Assembly: GCA_025454915.1 (NCBI GenBank)
Contig: JALONN010000006.1
Coordinates: forward strand, 151,030 to 215,029
Reading direction: 5' to 3'
DNA from: Raineya sp.
GTDB taxonomy: Bacteria; Bacteroidota; Bacteroidia; Cytophagales; Thermonemataceae
DNA: 64,000 bases
Part shown: positions 33,985 through 43,241 of the stretch, piece after piece
Layout: every line of letters starts with the position of its first letter
Numbering within the stretch: the stretch's first letter is position 1
Program-made: the position numbers and the translations under genes
The notes under the pieces: model-generated
What the model was told of the DNA's origin: nothing
What the model saw: only the letters and a program-made list of their open reading frames with translations
Databases searched by the model: none

Positions 33985-34545
33985 ATGAATAGCTGGAAAA
34001 GAGATATTTATATTAAAGCTTGGCATTTTGCAACGCAAAAACATGAAGGACAAACTTATGGTGGAGCCAAAGAAGGTGAAAGAATAAACTATCTGAATCA
34101 TATTGGGACAGTAGTAATGGAAATAATATGGTGTCTAGAACATACTTCTAAAAGTTATAATGCTGATTTGGCTATTCAATGTGCCATTCTTCATGATACT
34201 ATCGAAGATACCAATACTTCTTACAAAGAAATCGAAGAAAATTTTGGTGTAGAAGTAGCCAACGGAGTTTTGGCTCTATCTAAAAACATGCAGTTACCTA
34301 CCAAAAGAGAACAAATGTTAGACAGTTTGGAACGAATTCTCCAACAACCTCAAGAAATAGCAATGGTTAAATTAGCTGATAGAGTTTCTAACTTGTACCA
34401 TCCACCTTTTTATTGGGATAAGAAAAAAATATTAGAGTACATTGATGAAGCTGAATTAATTGCAAATAAATTACAACATGCAGATATTTTACTCATTGAA
34501 CGTCTTCAGGAAAGAATAAAAAAATATCATCAATTTGCTCAATAA
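33985..34545 (+). CDS. Small HD-domain protein, probable alarmone hydrolase (Mesh1/SAH-like)
   Basis: The 186-aa protein carries the HD metal-binding set seen in RelA/SpoT hydrolase domains: His in YLNHIGTV, the His-Asp pair in CAILHDTIEDT, and Asp in VKLADRVSNL. The HDTIEDT signature is that of (p)ppGpp hydrolases; synthetase, TGS and ACT domains are absent, as in small alarmone hydrolases. The ATG at 33985 follows the symporter stop by five bases and is preferred to an overlapping upstream start. Linkage with a transporter gene may tie uptake to stringent control, which is inference. Confidence 0.8.
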   Translation: MNSWKRDIYIKAWHFATQKHEGQTYGGAKEGERINYLNHIGTVVMEIIWCLEHTSKSYNADLAIQCAILHDTIEDTNTSYKEIEENFGVEVANGVLALSKNMQLPTKREQMLDSLERILQQPQEIAMVKLADRVSNLYHPPFYWDKKKILEYIDEAELIANKLQHADILLIERLQERIKKYHQFAQ

Positions 34546-34563
34546 AAGGCTAATATAGAACTT

Positions 34564-34594
34564 TTGTTTATTCGCCTATAAAATCTTACCTTTG
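34564..34594 (+). promoter_or_regulatory. Promoter of the cysteine desulfurase gene
   Basis: TTG (34564-34566) and TACCTTTG (34587-34594) are spaced by 20 bases, 19 bases upstream of the ATG. Confidence 0.75.
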
Positions 34595-34613
34595 CAAAAA
34601 AATTGAAAGGTTT

Positions 34614-35762
34614 ATGAGAGTTTATTTGGATAATGCAGCTACCACTCCTATTGATAAAGCTGTCGTAGAAGCTATGATGCCTTATTTGACAGATTTTTTC
34701 GGTAATCCCTCCTCTATTCATTGGCATGGCAGACAAGTGAGAGCTGAAATTGAAAAAGCAAGGAAGATTGTTGCCGAATTATTAAATGCTAGTCCTTCTG
34801 AAATTTTCTTTACCTCAGGAGGTACAGAAGCTGATAATAGTGCTATTCATGGAGCTTTAGAAACTTATCAATTAGAGCATATTATTACTTCTCCATTGGA
34901 GCATCATGCAGTTTTGCATACGGCAGAAGAACTTGCTCATCATCATAAAGCTCAATTACATTTGGTTGAAATAGATAGTAAAGGACGCATTAATTTATCT
35001 CACTTAGAAAATTTATTACAAAAGTATCCCAAAACATTGGTTTCTCTGATGCATGGTAACAATGAAATTGGAAACTTAATTTCATTGACACAAGTCGGAG
35101 AGCTTTGTAAACAATATGGAGCATATTTCCATTCAGATACCGTTCAGACTATGGGACACTACAAGCATGATTTAAAAAATACAAAAGTAGATTATATTGT
35201 AGGAGCAGCCCATAAATTTCATGGTCCTAAAGGTGTAGGTTTCTTATATATCAATCACAAATCAAAGATAAACGCCTATATTACAGGAGGTTCTCAGGAG
35301 AGAAACATGCGTGGAGGAACTGAAAATGTAGCTGGAATTATTGGACTGGCAAAAGCCTTACAACTTGCCTATGAAGATATGAATGGACATGAACGCCATA
35401 TCAAAGAGTTAAAATCTTATATGATAGCTTCTTTAAAAGAAAAAATAGAGGGTGTTGAGTTTAATGGCATGAGTGATGACTTAGAAAATAGCTTATATAC
35501 AGTATTAAATGTGAGTCTGCCTCCTTCTGAAAACAGTGATATGTTACTTTTCAATTTAGATATTAAAGGGATTTCTGCCTCTGGAGGCAGTGCTTGTTCG
35601 TCAGGTTCGGAATCTCGTTCACATGTTTTACAAGCATTGGATACCTCGAAAGAAAGACCTGCTGTTAGATTTTCGTTTAGTCGTTTTACAACTAAAGAAG
35701 ATATTACATTTGCTATTGATGTACTGGCTAGTTTGTATGAAAATGAAGTAGCTTTATCTTAA
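34614..35762 (+). CDS. Cysteine desulfurase (NifS/IscS family)
   Basis: The 382-aa PLP enzyme mobilises sulfur from cysteine for Fe-S clusters or tRNA thiolation. Features are VYLDNAATTPIDKAV, FTSGGTEADNSAIHG, the PLP lysine in GAAHKFHGPKGVGFLYI and the catalytic Cys in SGGSACSSGSES (near residue 327). The short active-site loop resembles IscS/NifS more than SufS. No iscU or other cluster-assembly gene is adjacent. It has its own promoter and its 3' end overlaps the convergent gene by four bases. Confidence 0.92.
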   Translation: MRVYLDNAATTPIDKAVVEAMMPYLTDFFGNPSSIHWHGRQVRAEIEKARKIVAELLNASPSEIFFTSGGTEADNSAIHGALETYQLEHIITSPLEHHAVLHTAEELAHHHKAQLHLVEIDSKGRINLSHLENLLQKYPKTLVSLMHGNNEIGNLISLTQVGELCKQYGAYFHSDTVQTMGHYKHDLKNTKVDYIVGAAHKFHGPKGVGFLYINHKSKINAYITGGSQERNMRGGTENVAGIIGLAKALQLAYEDMNGHERHIKELKSYMIASLKEKIEGVEFNGMSDDLENSLYTVLNVSLPPSENSDMLLFNLDIKGISASGGSACSSGSESRSHVLQALDTSKERPAVRFSFSRFTTKEDITFAIDVLASLYENEVALS

Positions 35763-37408
35763 ACTTTTAGTTGTTCAAGTATTTCTTTTAGGTTTAAAAT
35801 CATTTGTTTTTGGCTATTTCGAATATATAAATAGCATAATTTTTCAGAGTACTGAATATATGATACAGGAAAAGCAAAAGAAGCTATCCATAACTGTTTG
35901 TAATATAGATTATTATTGAAACATACTACAAGTTTCCCATCATAAAAGCCAAAGCAGAAAGTTTTGGCTTTTATGTTTAGTTTTTGCCATTCTTCTTCTT
36001 CATTATCTATATTTTCATTTCCTATTATTTCAAGAACATCATATTCCTCTATGAATTCTTGTATCATATTTATACTACCATCCAGATTTATCTGATATAT
36101 CAGGTTTTTGTATTGAGGATTATCCATAAAACGAGCTGATATTACACATAATCCAGTTTGTAGATTATATAATCCACCCTGATACTCTTTATCCATGCAG
36201 AAAAAATATTTTCTATTGAAGCTAAACTGATAAACAATGGGATAATCATGTACTTCTGTCAACTGAATTGTTGTTGGAACAACCCCAGAAATAAGCATAG
36301 CTCTTTCTACATACTCATAATAGTCAAAATAGTCTTGTTGTAACTGCAATTCAAGGAATACTCTGTCATATATATGAAAAGCTAAAAGATGTTCTGAACT
36401 AACCTTTATATATAGAATATCATCATCAAGTTTATAAAATTCACTATAATTAAATGGCAGTTTAATTTCCTCTAAAAACTCATCTGAATCAATATTTTTA
36501 TAAATCAATGTAGATTCTGTTACTTCTAATAATATTTTATTATCTATGATAACGCTTTCTTGCAATATTCTCTCTGATATTGTATTTTCAACTTTTTCTA
36601 ACTCAGATGGCTTTATTACTTTTAAGCTACTCTTTCTTGATGATATTTTTTTTAAGATATTGAGATAATCATTTTGGTATTTTATTACTTGAACAGGAGG
36701 ATAATCTGTATCTAAAGAATAAGAAAATGGGAAAGTATAAACCTCATTTGGTGTTAATTGCCATAACGAATCATATTTGGGATGTATAACAATTTCTATC
36801 CATTGATGTAAATAAGCCATAAAGCCTCGAAAAATCTCTCCTATTTGTTTAGGATGTATATCTCTTCTTGAGATAATATTTTTTAATAGCTGATGATATA
36901 GACTATATTGTTTTAAGCCAAACTCATTTATAACTAATGGATAGTTTTGAGGAGGGGGAATAGGAATTATATTCCAGATAAAATCCTCAAAACATAAACT
37001 ATTCTTTATCAAGAAATCATTTTTTATTTCTGTACTTTCTAGTAAGTCTTTTATGCTATCTGTATATTCATGATAATGAATAGTTTGTATATTACCATTT
37101 TCTGTTTTTAACAAACCTCCTATCCATTTTATAAACAATTCTATATCATAGTCTAATATTTCTGCTAAAAAAGTAACCGTTGCAGGATGTATATAATCAC
37201 ATGTATTTATAAAATACCATTTATCAAGATTTTTTGTTTGATTATGTGTAATTGTACTCCAAAGTTTAGATTCTTGAAGTTTATATTCTATCCTATCGGA
37301 TGGTTTAGTTTGAAGGATATCTTCCTTCAATATTTTATTTAGATTTATCAGTTGTAGTGTTTTATTTCTATCTAATGTAAAAAATTGCCATAACAGATTT
37401 GCTTCCAT
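35759..37408 (-). CDS. Large protein of unknown function
   Basis: The 549-aa protein is not recognised. It has no signal peptide or transmembrane helix and is rich in Ile, Tyr, Leu, Asp and Glu. The C-terminal 300 residues alternate short beta-strand-like stretches (ILLEVTESTLIYKN, DDDILYIKVSSEHLLAFHIYDRVFLELQL), compatible with a beta-propeller-like fold. Its stop codon overlaps the end of the cysteine desulfurase gene. It is a single-gene unit, divergent from rpsA. Confidence 0.5.
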   Translation of the reverse strand: MEANLLWQFFTLDRNKTLQLINLNKILKEDILQTKPSDRIEYKLQESKLWSTITHNQTKNLDKWYFINTCDYIHPATVTFLAEILDYDIELFIKWIGGLLKTENGNIQTIHYHEYTDSIKDLLESTEIKNDFLIKNSLCFEDFIWNIIPIPPPQNYPLVINEFGLKQYSLYHQLLKNIISRRDIHPKQIGEIFRGFMAYLHQWIEIVIHPKYDSLWQLTPNEVYTFPFSYSLDTDYPPVQVIKYQNDYLNILKKISSRKSSLKVIKPSELEKVENTISERILQESVIIDNKILLEVTESTLIYKNIDSDEFLEEIKLPFNYSEFYKLDDDILYIKVSSEHLLAFHIYDRVFLELQLQQDYFDYYEYVERAMLISGVVPTTIQLTEVHDYPIVYQFSFNRKYFFCMDKEYQGGLYNLQTGLCVISARFMDNPQYKNLIYQINLDGSINMIQEFIEEYDVLEIIGNENIDNEEEEWQKLNIKAKTFCFGFYDGKLVVCFNNNLYYKQLWIASFAFPVSYIQYSEKLCYLYIRNSQKQMILNLKEILEQLKV

Positions 37409-37480
37409 AATTCGAATTATTGATTGTTTATATTAAAGATACACAATTGATTATATACAAAAAACTTTTAAGAGAATGTT

Positions 37481-37510
37481 TTGATTTTCAGGAGGAAATG
37501 CCTACCTTTG
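37481..37510 (+). promoter_or_regulatory. Promoter of rpsA
   Basis: TTG (37481-37483) and TACCTTTG (37503-37510) with a 19-base spacer form a full consensus promoter. It implies a leader of about 70 bases before rpsA. Confidence 0.78.
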
Positions 37511-37539
37511 CGTTCCTATTTTAATAATGTTTCACAAAT

Positions 37540-37577
37540 TCAATCTTAATGCCCGCAGGATTGATGTAAAAAGGGCA
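37540..37577 (+). promoter_or_regulatory. Possible H-type pseudoknot in the rpsA leader
   Basis: TCAATC (37540-37545) can pair with GATTGA (37559-37564). The loop contains TGCCC (37550-37554), which can pair with GGGCA (37573-37577), ending 10 bases before the start codon. The two stems together form an H-type pseudoknot that could control ribosome access, as with other autoregulated ribosomal-protein leaders. Confidence 0.4.
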
Positions 37578-37587
37578 AAAAACTATT

Positions 37588-39369
37588 ATGAGTAAATCAA
37601 ACACAGATTTTAATTGGGATTTGTTGGAAGGCAACAAAGGCTTTGGTAATGCTTACACCAAAGAAGAACACAAGAAATTGATGGCAATGTACGATGCTAC
37701 ATTGAATGATGTTGAGGAAAGCAAAGTAGTAATGGGTAAAGTAGTTACAATTACAGACCGTGATGTTGTAATTGATGTGGGATTCAAAGCTGATGGTTTA
37801 GTACCTCGTTCTGAATTCAGAGATATGCCAGAATTAAAAGCTGGTGATGAAGTTGAAGTTTTCATTGAGAAGAAAGAAAGCCAAACAGGTCAAATTGAAC
37901 TTTCTCGTAAGAAAGCGAAAATCTTAACTGCTTGGGATAAAATACAAGGAGCTTTGGATAATGACACTATTATCGAAGGTTTTGTAAAACGCAGAACAAA
38001 AGGTGGTTTGATTGTAGATATTTTTGGTATCGAGTCGTTCTTGCCTGGTTCTCAAATAGATGTGAAGCCTATCCGTGACTTTGACATTTTCGTTGGTAAG
38101 AAAATGGAAGTTAAAGTTATCAAAATCAATTATACAAATGACAACGTGGTTGTTTCTCATAAAGTCCTTATCGAGAAGGATTTAGAAGAACAACGTGGTC
38201 TAATTCTTGCAAACCTAGAGAGAGGACAAGTTCTTGAAGGTGTTATCAAGAATATGACTAACTTTGGTGTGTTCATTGATTTGGGTGGTGTTGATGGTTT
38301 ATTACACATCACTGATATTTCTTGGGGTAGAATTACTCACCCTGAAGAAATGCTTGCTCTTGACCAAAAAGTACGTGTTGCTGTATTAGATTTTGATGAT
38401 GATAAGAAGCGTATTTCTTTGGGTATGAAGCAATTAACAGCTCATCCTTGGGAATCATTAGATGCTGGTATTGATGTTGGTTCTAAAATTAAAGGTAAGA
38501 TTGTAAACGTAGCTGACTACGGAGCATTCTTAGAAATTATGCCTGGTGTTGAAGGACTTATCCACGTTTCTGAAATGTCTTGGTCACAACATTTACGTAA
38601 CCCTCAGGATTTCTTGAAAATCGGAGATGAAATCGAAGCTGTTGTACTTACTTTAGATCGTGAAGAGCGTAAAATGTCTTTGGGTATCAAGCAATTAACT
38701 GAAGATCCTTGGACTAAACAAGAAATGATTAGCAAGTATGCTGTAGGAACTGCTCACAAAGGTACAGTTCGTAACTTAACTAACTTTGGTTTATTCTTAG
38801 AATTAGAAGAAGGTGTTGATGGTTTGGTACACGTATCTGACCTTTCTTGGACAAAGAAAATCAAACATCCTTCTGAATTTGTAAAAGTAGGTGATGAGTT
38901 AGATGTAAAAGTATTGGAGTTGGATGTTGAAAACCGTCGTTTAGCTTTAGGACACAAGCAATTAGAAGAAAATCCTTGGGATACATTTGAAACAATCTTC
39001 ACTGAAGACTCAGTACATAAATGTACAATCCAAGCTAAAACTGATAAAGGTGCTGTGTTAGAATTGCCTTACGGAATTGAAGGTTTTTGCAACACTAAAA
39101 ACTTAGTAAAAGCAGATGGTTCTCAGCCAGAAGTAGGTGAATCATTGGATTTTAAAGTAGTAGAATTTATCAAAGCTGATAAGAAAATCACACTTTCTCA
39201 CTTAGCTACTTACACTGAAGAGAAAAAAGAGAAGAAGGAGAAAAAAGCTAAAGAAGAGGATACTGTAGCTCCTGAAACTTTGGCAGATATGGCAGAAATT
39301 TCTTCTGAAGAAAAAACCAAGAAAAAAGGTGGTAGAAAGAAAAAGGCTGATGATGATTCAGCAGAATAA
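37588..39369 (+). CDS. rpsA: 30S ribosomal protein S1
   Basis: The 593-aa protein has six S1 RNA-binding repeats in order, with cores VVIDVGFKADGLVPRSEF, GLIVDIFGIESFLPGSQI, GVFIDLGGVDGLLHITDISW, GAFLEIMPGVEGLIHVSEMSW, GLFLELEEGVDGLVHVSDLSW and GAVLELPYGIEGFCNTKNL, then a Lys/Glu-rich tail. S1 brings mRNA to the 30S subunit, which matters especially in Bacteroidota where Shine-Dalgarno pairing is little used. Codon use is more uniform than in neighbours, as for highly expressed genes. It has its own promoter, a possible structured leader and a strong terminator. Confidence 0.97.
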   Translation: MSKSNTDFNWDLLEGNKGFGNAYTKEEHKKLMAMYDATLNDVEESKVVMGKVVTITDRDVVIDVGFKADGLVPRSEFRDMPELKAGDEVEVFIEKKESQTGQIELSRKKAKILTAWDKIQGALDNDTIIEGFVKRRTKGGLIVDIFGIESFLPGSQIDVKPIRDFDIFVGKKMEVKVIKINYTNDNVVVSHKVLIEKDLEEQRGLILANLERGQVLEGVIKNMTNFGVFIDLGGVDGLLHITDISWGRITHPEEMLALDQKVRVAVLDFDDDKKRISLGMKQLTAHPWESLDAGIDVGSKIKGKIVNVADYGAFLEIMPGVEGLIHVSEMSWSQHLRNPQDFLKIGDEIEAVVLTLDREERKMSLGIKQLTEDPWTKQEMISKYAVGTAHKGTVRNLTNFGLFLELEEGVDGLVHVSDLSWTKKIKHPSEFVKVGDELDVKVLELDVENRRLALGHKQLEENPWDTFETIFTEDSVHKCTIQAKTDKGAVLELPYGIEGFCNTKNLVKADGSQPEVGESLDFKVVEFIKADKKITLSHLATYTEEKKEKKEKKAKEEDTVAPETLADMAEISSEEKTKKKGGRKKKADDDSAE

Positions 39370-39374
39370 TATAA

Positions 39375-39407
39375 CAAAAAGCCTCACAGAATTGTGAGGC
39401 TTTTTTA
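39375..39407. terminator. Bidirectional terminator after rpsA
   Basis: The stem AAAAAGCCTCACA / TGTGAGGCTTTTTT lies six bases after the rpsA stop codon and reaches the stop of the convergent flippase gene. Confidence 0.88.
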
Positions 39408-40910
39408 TTTACCAAGTTTCTTATACAAGAAGTTTAATCCCATTTTATAGAGATTATTTAATTCGGGAGATACTTTTAATTTTAAAATAGAAATAAAATA
39501 CAACACTGTAATGATTAATGCTTTTAAGCTTAATATAAACAAAGCCTGCCACATATTATCAGCTTTGGGCAGCAATAGCATCATAGCCCAAATAATAAGT
39601 GCTACAATCACAATGTAGATTTGTTTTCTTTGATAAGGCAATATTCCAAATTTCCGGTACACATAAAAAACCTGCGTAGTGATATACAATATACTAGAAA
39701 TTGTGGTGGCATAAGCTGCACCATCTATTTTATACAGATCTATTAGCCAATGATTTAGAACAATATTAACCAACGCAAAAATAAAAACAAAGATACTACT
39801 GATGTAATATTTATGTGAGTAGGTTATGACTTCTCCTCGTAACCCTGAAGCCAGATTAAATAGTGTAGCCAATCCTAAAAAAAATACAACCCATTTGCCC
39901 TCACTATAAATAGCTCCTCTGGGAATAATCATAAACAATTCATCAATGCAACACCAAATACCCAAAAATACAAATGCTCCACCCATCAATTGATTTAAAG
40001 CTACTTTATGATAAATCTCATTCAATTTTCCTCGATTATTGGTTTGAATAGCTTCTGATAAAATGGGTATTGAAATTTGAGACAAAGCTTTTTTAGGTAT
40101 TTCAATGGTTGTTACAATAAAAGTTGCCAATATAAATATTGCACTTTCAGCCAATCCTTCTTGCCCAGCTAGCATTACTCTATCCACAAACTTGAACACA
40201 TTTTCACCTAAACCACCTAAAATAATAAAGAACCCATAAATTATCATGGGTTTAAAGTATTCACCTTTAAATATGTTCCAACCTATCCCCAAAAAAAGTT
40301 TTTTTAAATTCTTGATATACAATACCAGAATTATCACAGCTAATAAATACATCAAGACCATTCCATAAATTACATAATCAAAGCCTATCCATCCTAATCC
40401 ATAAATTAATATGATACCCATATTAAATCCTTTTAAGAAGATTTCTCTGATAGCAGCAGGAATAGCAATACGAGAGTTATTTCGGCTATAACCCTCAAAA
40501 ACAATTATATACACCCAAAAAGCTGTAAGTGGTAAACTAAAAAAATGATAATCTATGATTTGAGGTGATTTTAGACGAAAATAATCGGCAATAGGCTCTC
40601 TAAAAGCTATATAAATTAATGAGAAAATCCCTACTCCAACTAATGAAATCAGTAGTAAAAATCCTAAGAAACCACTATGCTTTTTTTCTTGATCCTTAAA
40701 GTGTACAAAAAATCTATCTAAGATAAAAGGTGTTCCCAAATGAGCAAAACATGCAAATACAAGACTATTTTCTAACAATAGCCGATTGATTGCCAACTGT
40801 TCTGGGTTGAGTATTTGGGTTGAGACAAATAAGTTATTTATAAGCCCTAAACCAACACCAATATATGATACAAAACTTGCTTTTAAACTTTGCCTGACAA
40901 CAATTCCCAT
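39405..40910 (-). CDS. Oligosaccharide flippase (Wzx/MATE-like membrane protein)
   Basis: The 501-aa protein has 12 to 14 hydrophobic segments and the opening typical of polysaccharide flippases (QSLKASFVSYIGVGLGLINNLFVSTQIL). These proteins flip lipid-linked oligosaccharides across the inner membrane. Helix positions and a basic loop structure support the family, although no single residue motif is diagnostic. It overlaps the DUF3109 gene by one base and is the last gene of a three-gene unit. Confidence 0.8.
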   Translation of the reverse strand: MGIVVRQSLKASFVSYIGVGLGLINNLFVSTQILNPEQLAINRLLLENSLVFACFAHLGTPFILDRFFVHFKDQEKKHSGFLGFLLLISLVGVGIFSLIYIAFREPIADYFRLKSPQIIDYHFFSLPLTAFWVYIIVFEGYSRNNSRIAIPAAIREIFLKGFNMGIILIYGLGWIGFDYVIYGMVLMYLLAVIILVLYIKNLKKLFLGIGWNIFKGEYFKPMIIYGFFIILGGLGENVFKFVDRVMLAGQEGLAESAIFILATFIVTTIEIPKKALSQISIPILSEAIQTNNRGKLNEIYHKVALNQLMGGAFVFLGIWCCIDELFMIIPRGAIYSEGKWVVFFLGLATLFNLASGLRGEVITYSHKYYISSIFVFIFALVNIVLNHWLIDLYKIDGAAYATTISSILYITTQVFYVYRKFGILPYQRKQIYIVIVALIIWAMMLLLPKADNMWQALFILSLKALIITVLYFISILKLKVSPELNNLYKMGLNFLYKKLGK

Positions 40911-41485
40911 TATATTTCCTTTTCTCTTTCTTCAATAATTGTAGCTAGTTCTTTGTACCATGCTTCCCCATATTTACGAATTAAGGGAGCTTTTAAGAAC
41001 TGATAAACAGGTACTGAAAGTTTTTCGCCAAGCGAACAAGCTGGTGAACAGATATGCCAATGATGATAGTTAAGAGCATCGTACTCAGCATACTGACTAA
41101 TTCTGATAGGATATAGGTGACAAGAAATTGGTTTGTGAAAATTGATTTTATTTTCTAGATATGCTTGTTCAATACTGCATTTCCAATGTCCTTTTTCATC
41201 TTTTTTAGCAAAAACACATTCTCTCCCTTCTACAGTTGTTGTAGAATAATCTCCATCACTATCTAAAAGATATAAACCTTGCTTTTCGGCTGTTTTTCTG
41301 CCAATATCAGACATATAAGGTTTTACAGTTTCAAAAATTTCATCTAATATAGTTAATTCATCAAGTTCTAGAGGAGCTCCTAAATCTCCTTCTTCACAGC
41401 AAGCACCTTGGCATTTTTCCAGATCACAAACAAACATTTTTTCAGCTATATCATCTGAAAGATATGTATTCCCAATTATAATCAC
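40910..41485 (-). CDS. DUF3109 family Cys-rich protein
   Basis: The 191-aa protein matches DUF3109: VCDLEKCQGACCEEGDLGAPL, GRECVFAKKD, WKCSIEQAY, PISCHLYPIRI and HICSPACSLGE. Eight or more conserved Cys residues suggest a metal or Fe-S site, as in related zinc/iron-chelating families. The biochemical role is unknown. It lies 11 bases after the LRR-like gene and overlaps the flippase gene by one base. Confidence 0.88.
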   Translation of the reverse strand: MIIIGNTYLSDDIAEKMFVCDLEKCQGACCEEGDLGAPLELDELTILDEIFETVKPYMSDIGRKTAEKQGLYLLDSDGDYSTTTVEGRECVFAKKDEKGHWKCSIEQAYLENKINFHKPISCHLYPIRISQYAEYDALNYHHWHICSPACSLGEKLSVPVYQFLKAPLIRKYGEAWYKELATIIEEREKEI

Positions 41486-41496
41486 AGTTTTATATT

Positions 41497-42261
41497 TTAA
41501 GATTGATTGATGACTAAAAAATTTTCGAGTTGCAAATATAATGGTAAAGATTGGAGTTTTTGCTGATTTTCTTGATTCAAGAGTGTATTATATAATGTAA
41601 TTTTTCTGAGTTTGGGCAAATGGGTAGAACCAAATAACTGAATATATGCATCTACTGATGTACAATATTGTTGATAGCTTTCCATATAAAACTCAGAATA
41701 ATCCCAAAATTCTAAGGTTTCCAAATGCTCCAAACTGTTTGTTCTTGCTAAATTTTCAATAAAATTTTGATGAGCAAAACCTGTTTGTATACTCAAATGT
41801 TTGATTGGTGTTTGAGCCTCAAAGAAATTACTAGCTGGAGCCGAAGGTATTTGTAAATACTCTAAAACAGGCATTTTTCGAATAACCTGACCTATAACTC
41901 CTTTTTCTTCATAATCATCATTCCCTGTAATAATCATTCGATTATGATTATTAGTGTTTAAAGGGAAAATCAGTTTTTTTAGATTTTTAAAAATATTTTT
42001 AGGTTTATCCGCTAGTTTAGCCAAATCCCAATGATTAGTACCATTGATTCCTTCATCTTCTGAATAAAAATTGAGATTTTCTATTTGTTCAACTACTCCA
42101 TTTTGATTTAAATATTCAAAAAAAACATCACAAACAGGCATTGCAGAACCACCTGAGATAAAATCTATATCATACAAGTTATTTTTTAATGAATATCTAA
42201 TTTCAAACGGGGTATCACAATTTTCTTCAATTTTTGTCTGTATTTTTTCGATGATATTCAT
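41497..42261 (-). CDS. LRR-like cytoplasmic protein of unknown function
   Basis: The 254-aa protein contains irregular leucine-rich units (MPVLEYLQIPS, IKHLSIQTG, LEHLETLEFWDYSEF, LPKLRKITLYNT), which suggest a short solenoid for protein binding. It has no signal peptide. The ATG giving MNIIEKIQTKIEEN is preferred over one nine codons upstream that adds a Cys-rich stretch. It is the first gene of the unit with DUF3109 and the flippase. Confidence 0.6.
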   Translation of the reverse strand: MNIIEKIQTKIEENCDTPFEIRYSLKNNLYDIDFISGGSAMPVCDVFFEYLNQNGVVEQIENLNFYSEDEGINGTNHWDLAKLADKPKNIFKNLKKLIFPLNTNNHNRMIITGNDDYEEKGVIGQVIRKMPVLEYLQIPSAPASNFFEAQTPIKHLSIQTGFAHQNFIENLARTNSLEHLETLEFWDYSEFYMESYQQYCTSVDAYIQLFGSTHLPKLRKITLYNTLLNQENQQKLQSLPLYLQLENFLVINQS

Positions 42262-42377
42262 AATTTGACAGCATTTTTTATAATGCAAGATAAGAAAGTT
42301 AGGCTAAAATATTAGAAAATTATAACGAATATTTATATATTCGCCAAAACTTTCATTAGGTTTAGCGTGCTTTTATC

Positions 42378-43241
42378 ATGAATTTCCCCATTAGGAAAAT
42401 TACCATCATTACAGCTTCTATTTTAGTATTAGCCTATTTATTTTCAAATTTTTGGCTATATAAAAAACATACCCATCTTACATTTCCTGTTATAAAAGAA
42501 GATCCATACTATTTTTTTAGTGATAAACTGGTTGGCTTACAACTCACATACGAAAAAATAGAACTTACAGGTACTTATGGAAATACCAGTGCTTGTATTT
42601 TACCTTCTGACTCAGATAAGAATATTTGGATTATACATTTACATGGTACAAATAACTTATATTATTCAGATTCTAACTTATGGCGTTATAAAATATGGAA
42701 TAATTTAGGTATTAACATCCTGACTCTCAATTATATTACACAAGAAGGAAGTAAACAAATATTATCTTCTGAGAAAATGTATCAGTCTGCACTTATGGCT
42801 TATAACTATTTAGTTACAAAAAGTAGTGTACCCTATGATCACATTTTAGTTTATGGAGAAGGTTTAGGAACATACCCAGCCTCCAAATTGGCTCAAGAAA
42901 TGCAAGTAGCAGGCTTAATTTTGGAGAATGGCATTACTTCTATTCAAAATTTTTTAAAAGATTTATATCCTATTTTAGTTGTTGGTTATTTGATTGAAGA
43001 GCAGTTCAATGTCTCTGACTGTATCAAGGTTGTCAGTGTTCCTACTCTATTTATTTATTTAGAAAAAGACGAAACGTACCCAAATCAACACACCAAACAA
43101 CTATTTGAAACAGCAGGAAGCTCAGAAAAGAAATTAGTTACTTTGAAAGATAAAAGTAAAGATCTTAAAAATAAAAGCATCAAAACGTATCAAAAAGCTA
43201 TTTCTGATTTTCTTAAAGAGTTAAAATTGCGTGTAATTTGA
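42378..43241 (+). CDS. Membrane-anchored alpha/beta hydrolase-fold protein lacking catalytic Ser and His
   Basis: The 287-aa protein has an N-terminal transmembrane helix (ITIITASILVLAYLFSNFWLY) and an S33/BEM46-like hydrolase fold: oxyanion region IIHLHGTNN, nucleophile-elbow region VYGEGLGTYPASKLA and the acid position LEKDETYPNQHTKQLF. The elbow reads GEGLG where active enzymes have GxSxG, so the nucleophile is Gly. The usual His near the C terminus is absent. It probably lost hydrolase activity. It heads the five-gene operon and overlaps the next gene by four bases. Confidence 0.75.
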   Translation: MNFPIRKITIITASILVLAYLFSNFWLYKKHTHLTFPVIKEDPYYFFSDKLVGLQLTYEKIELTGTYGNTSACILPSDSDKNIWIIHLHGTNNLYYSDSNLWRYKIWNNLGINILTLNYITQEGSKQILSSEKMYQSALMAYNYLVTKSSVPYDHILVYGEGLGTYPASKLAQEMQVAGLILENGITSIQNFLKDLYPILVVGYLIEEQFNVSDCIKVVSVPTLFIYLEKDETYPNQHTKQLFETAGSSEKKLVTLKDKSKDLKNKSIKTYQKAISDFLKELKLRVI

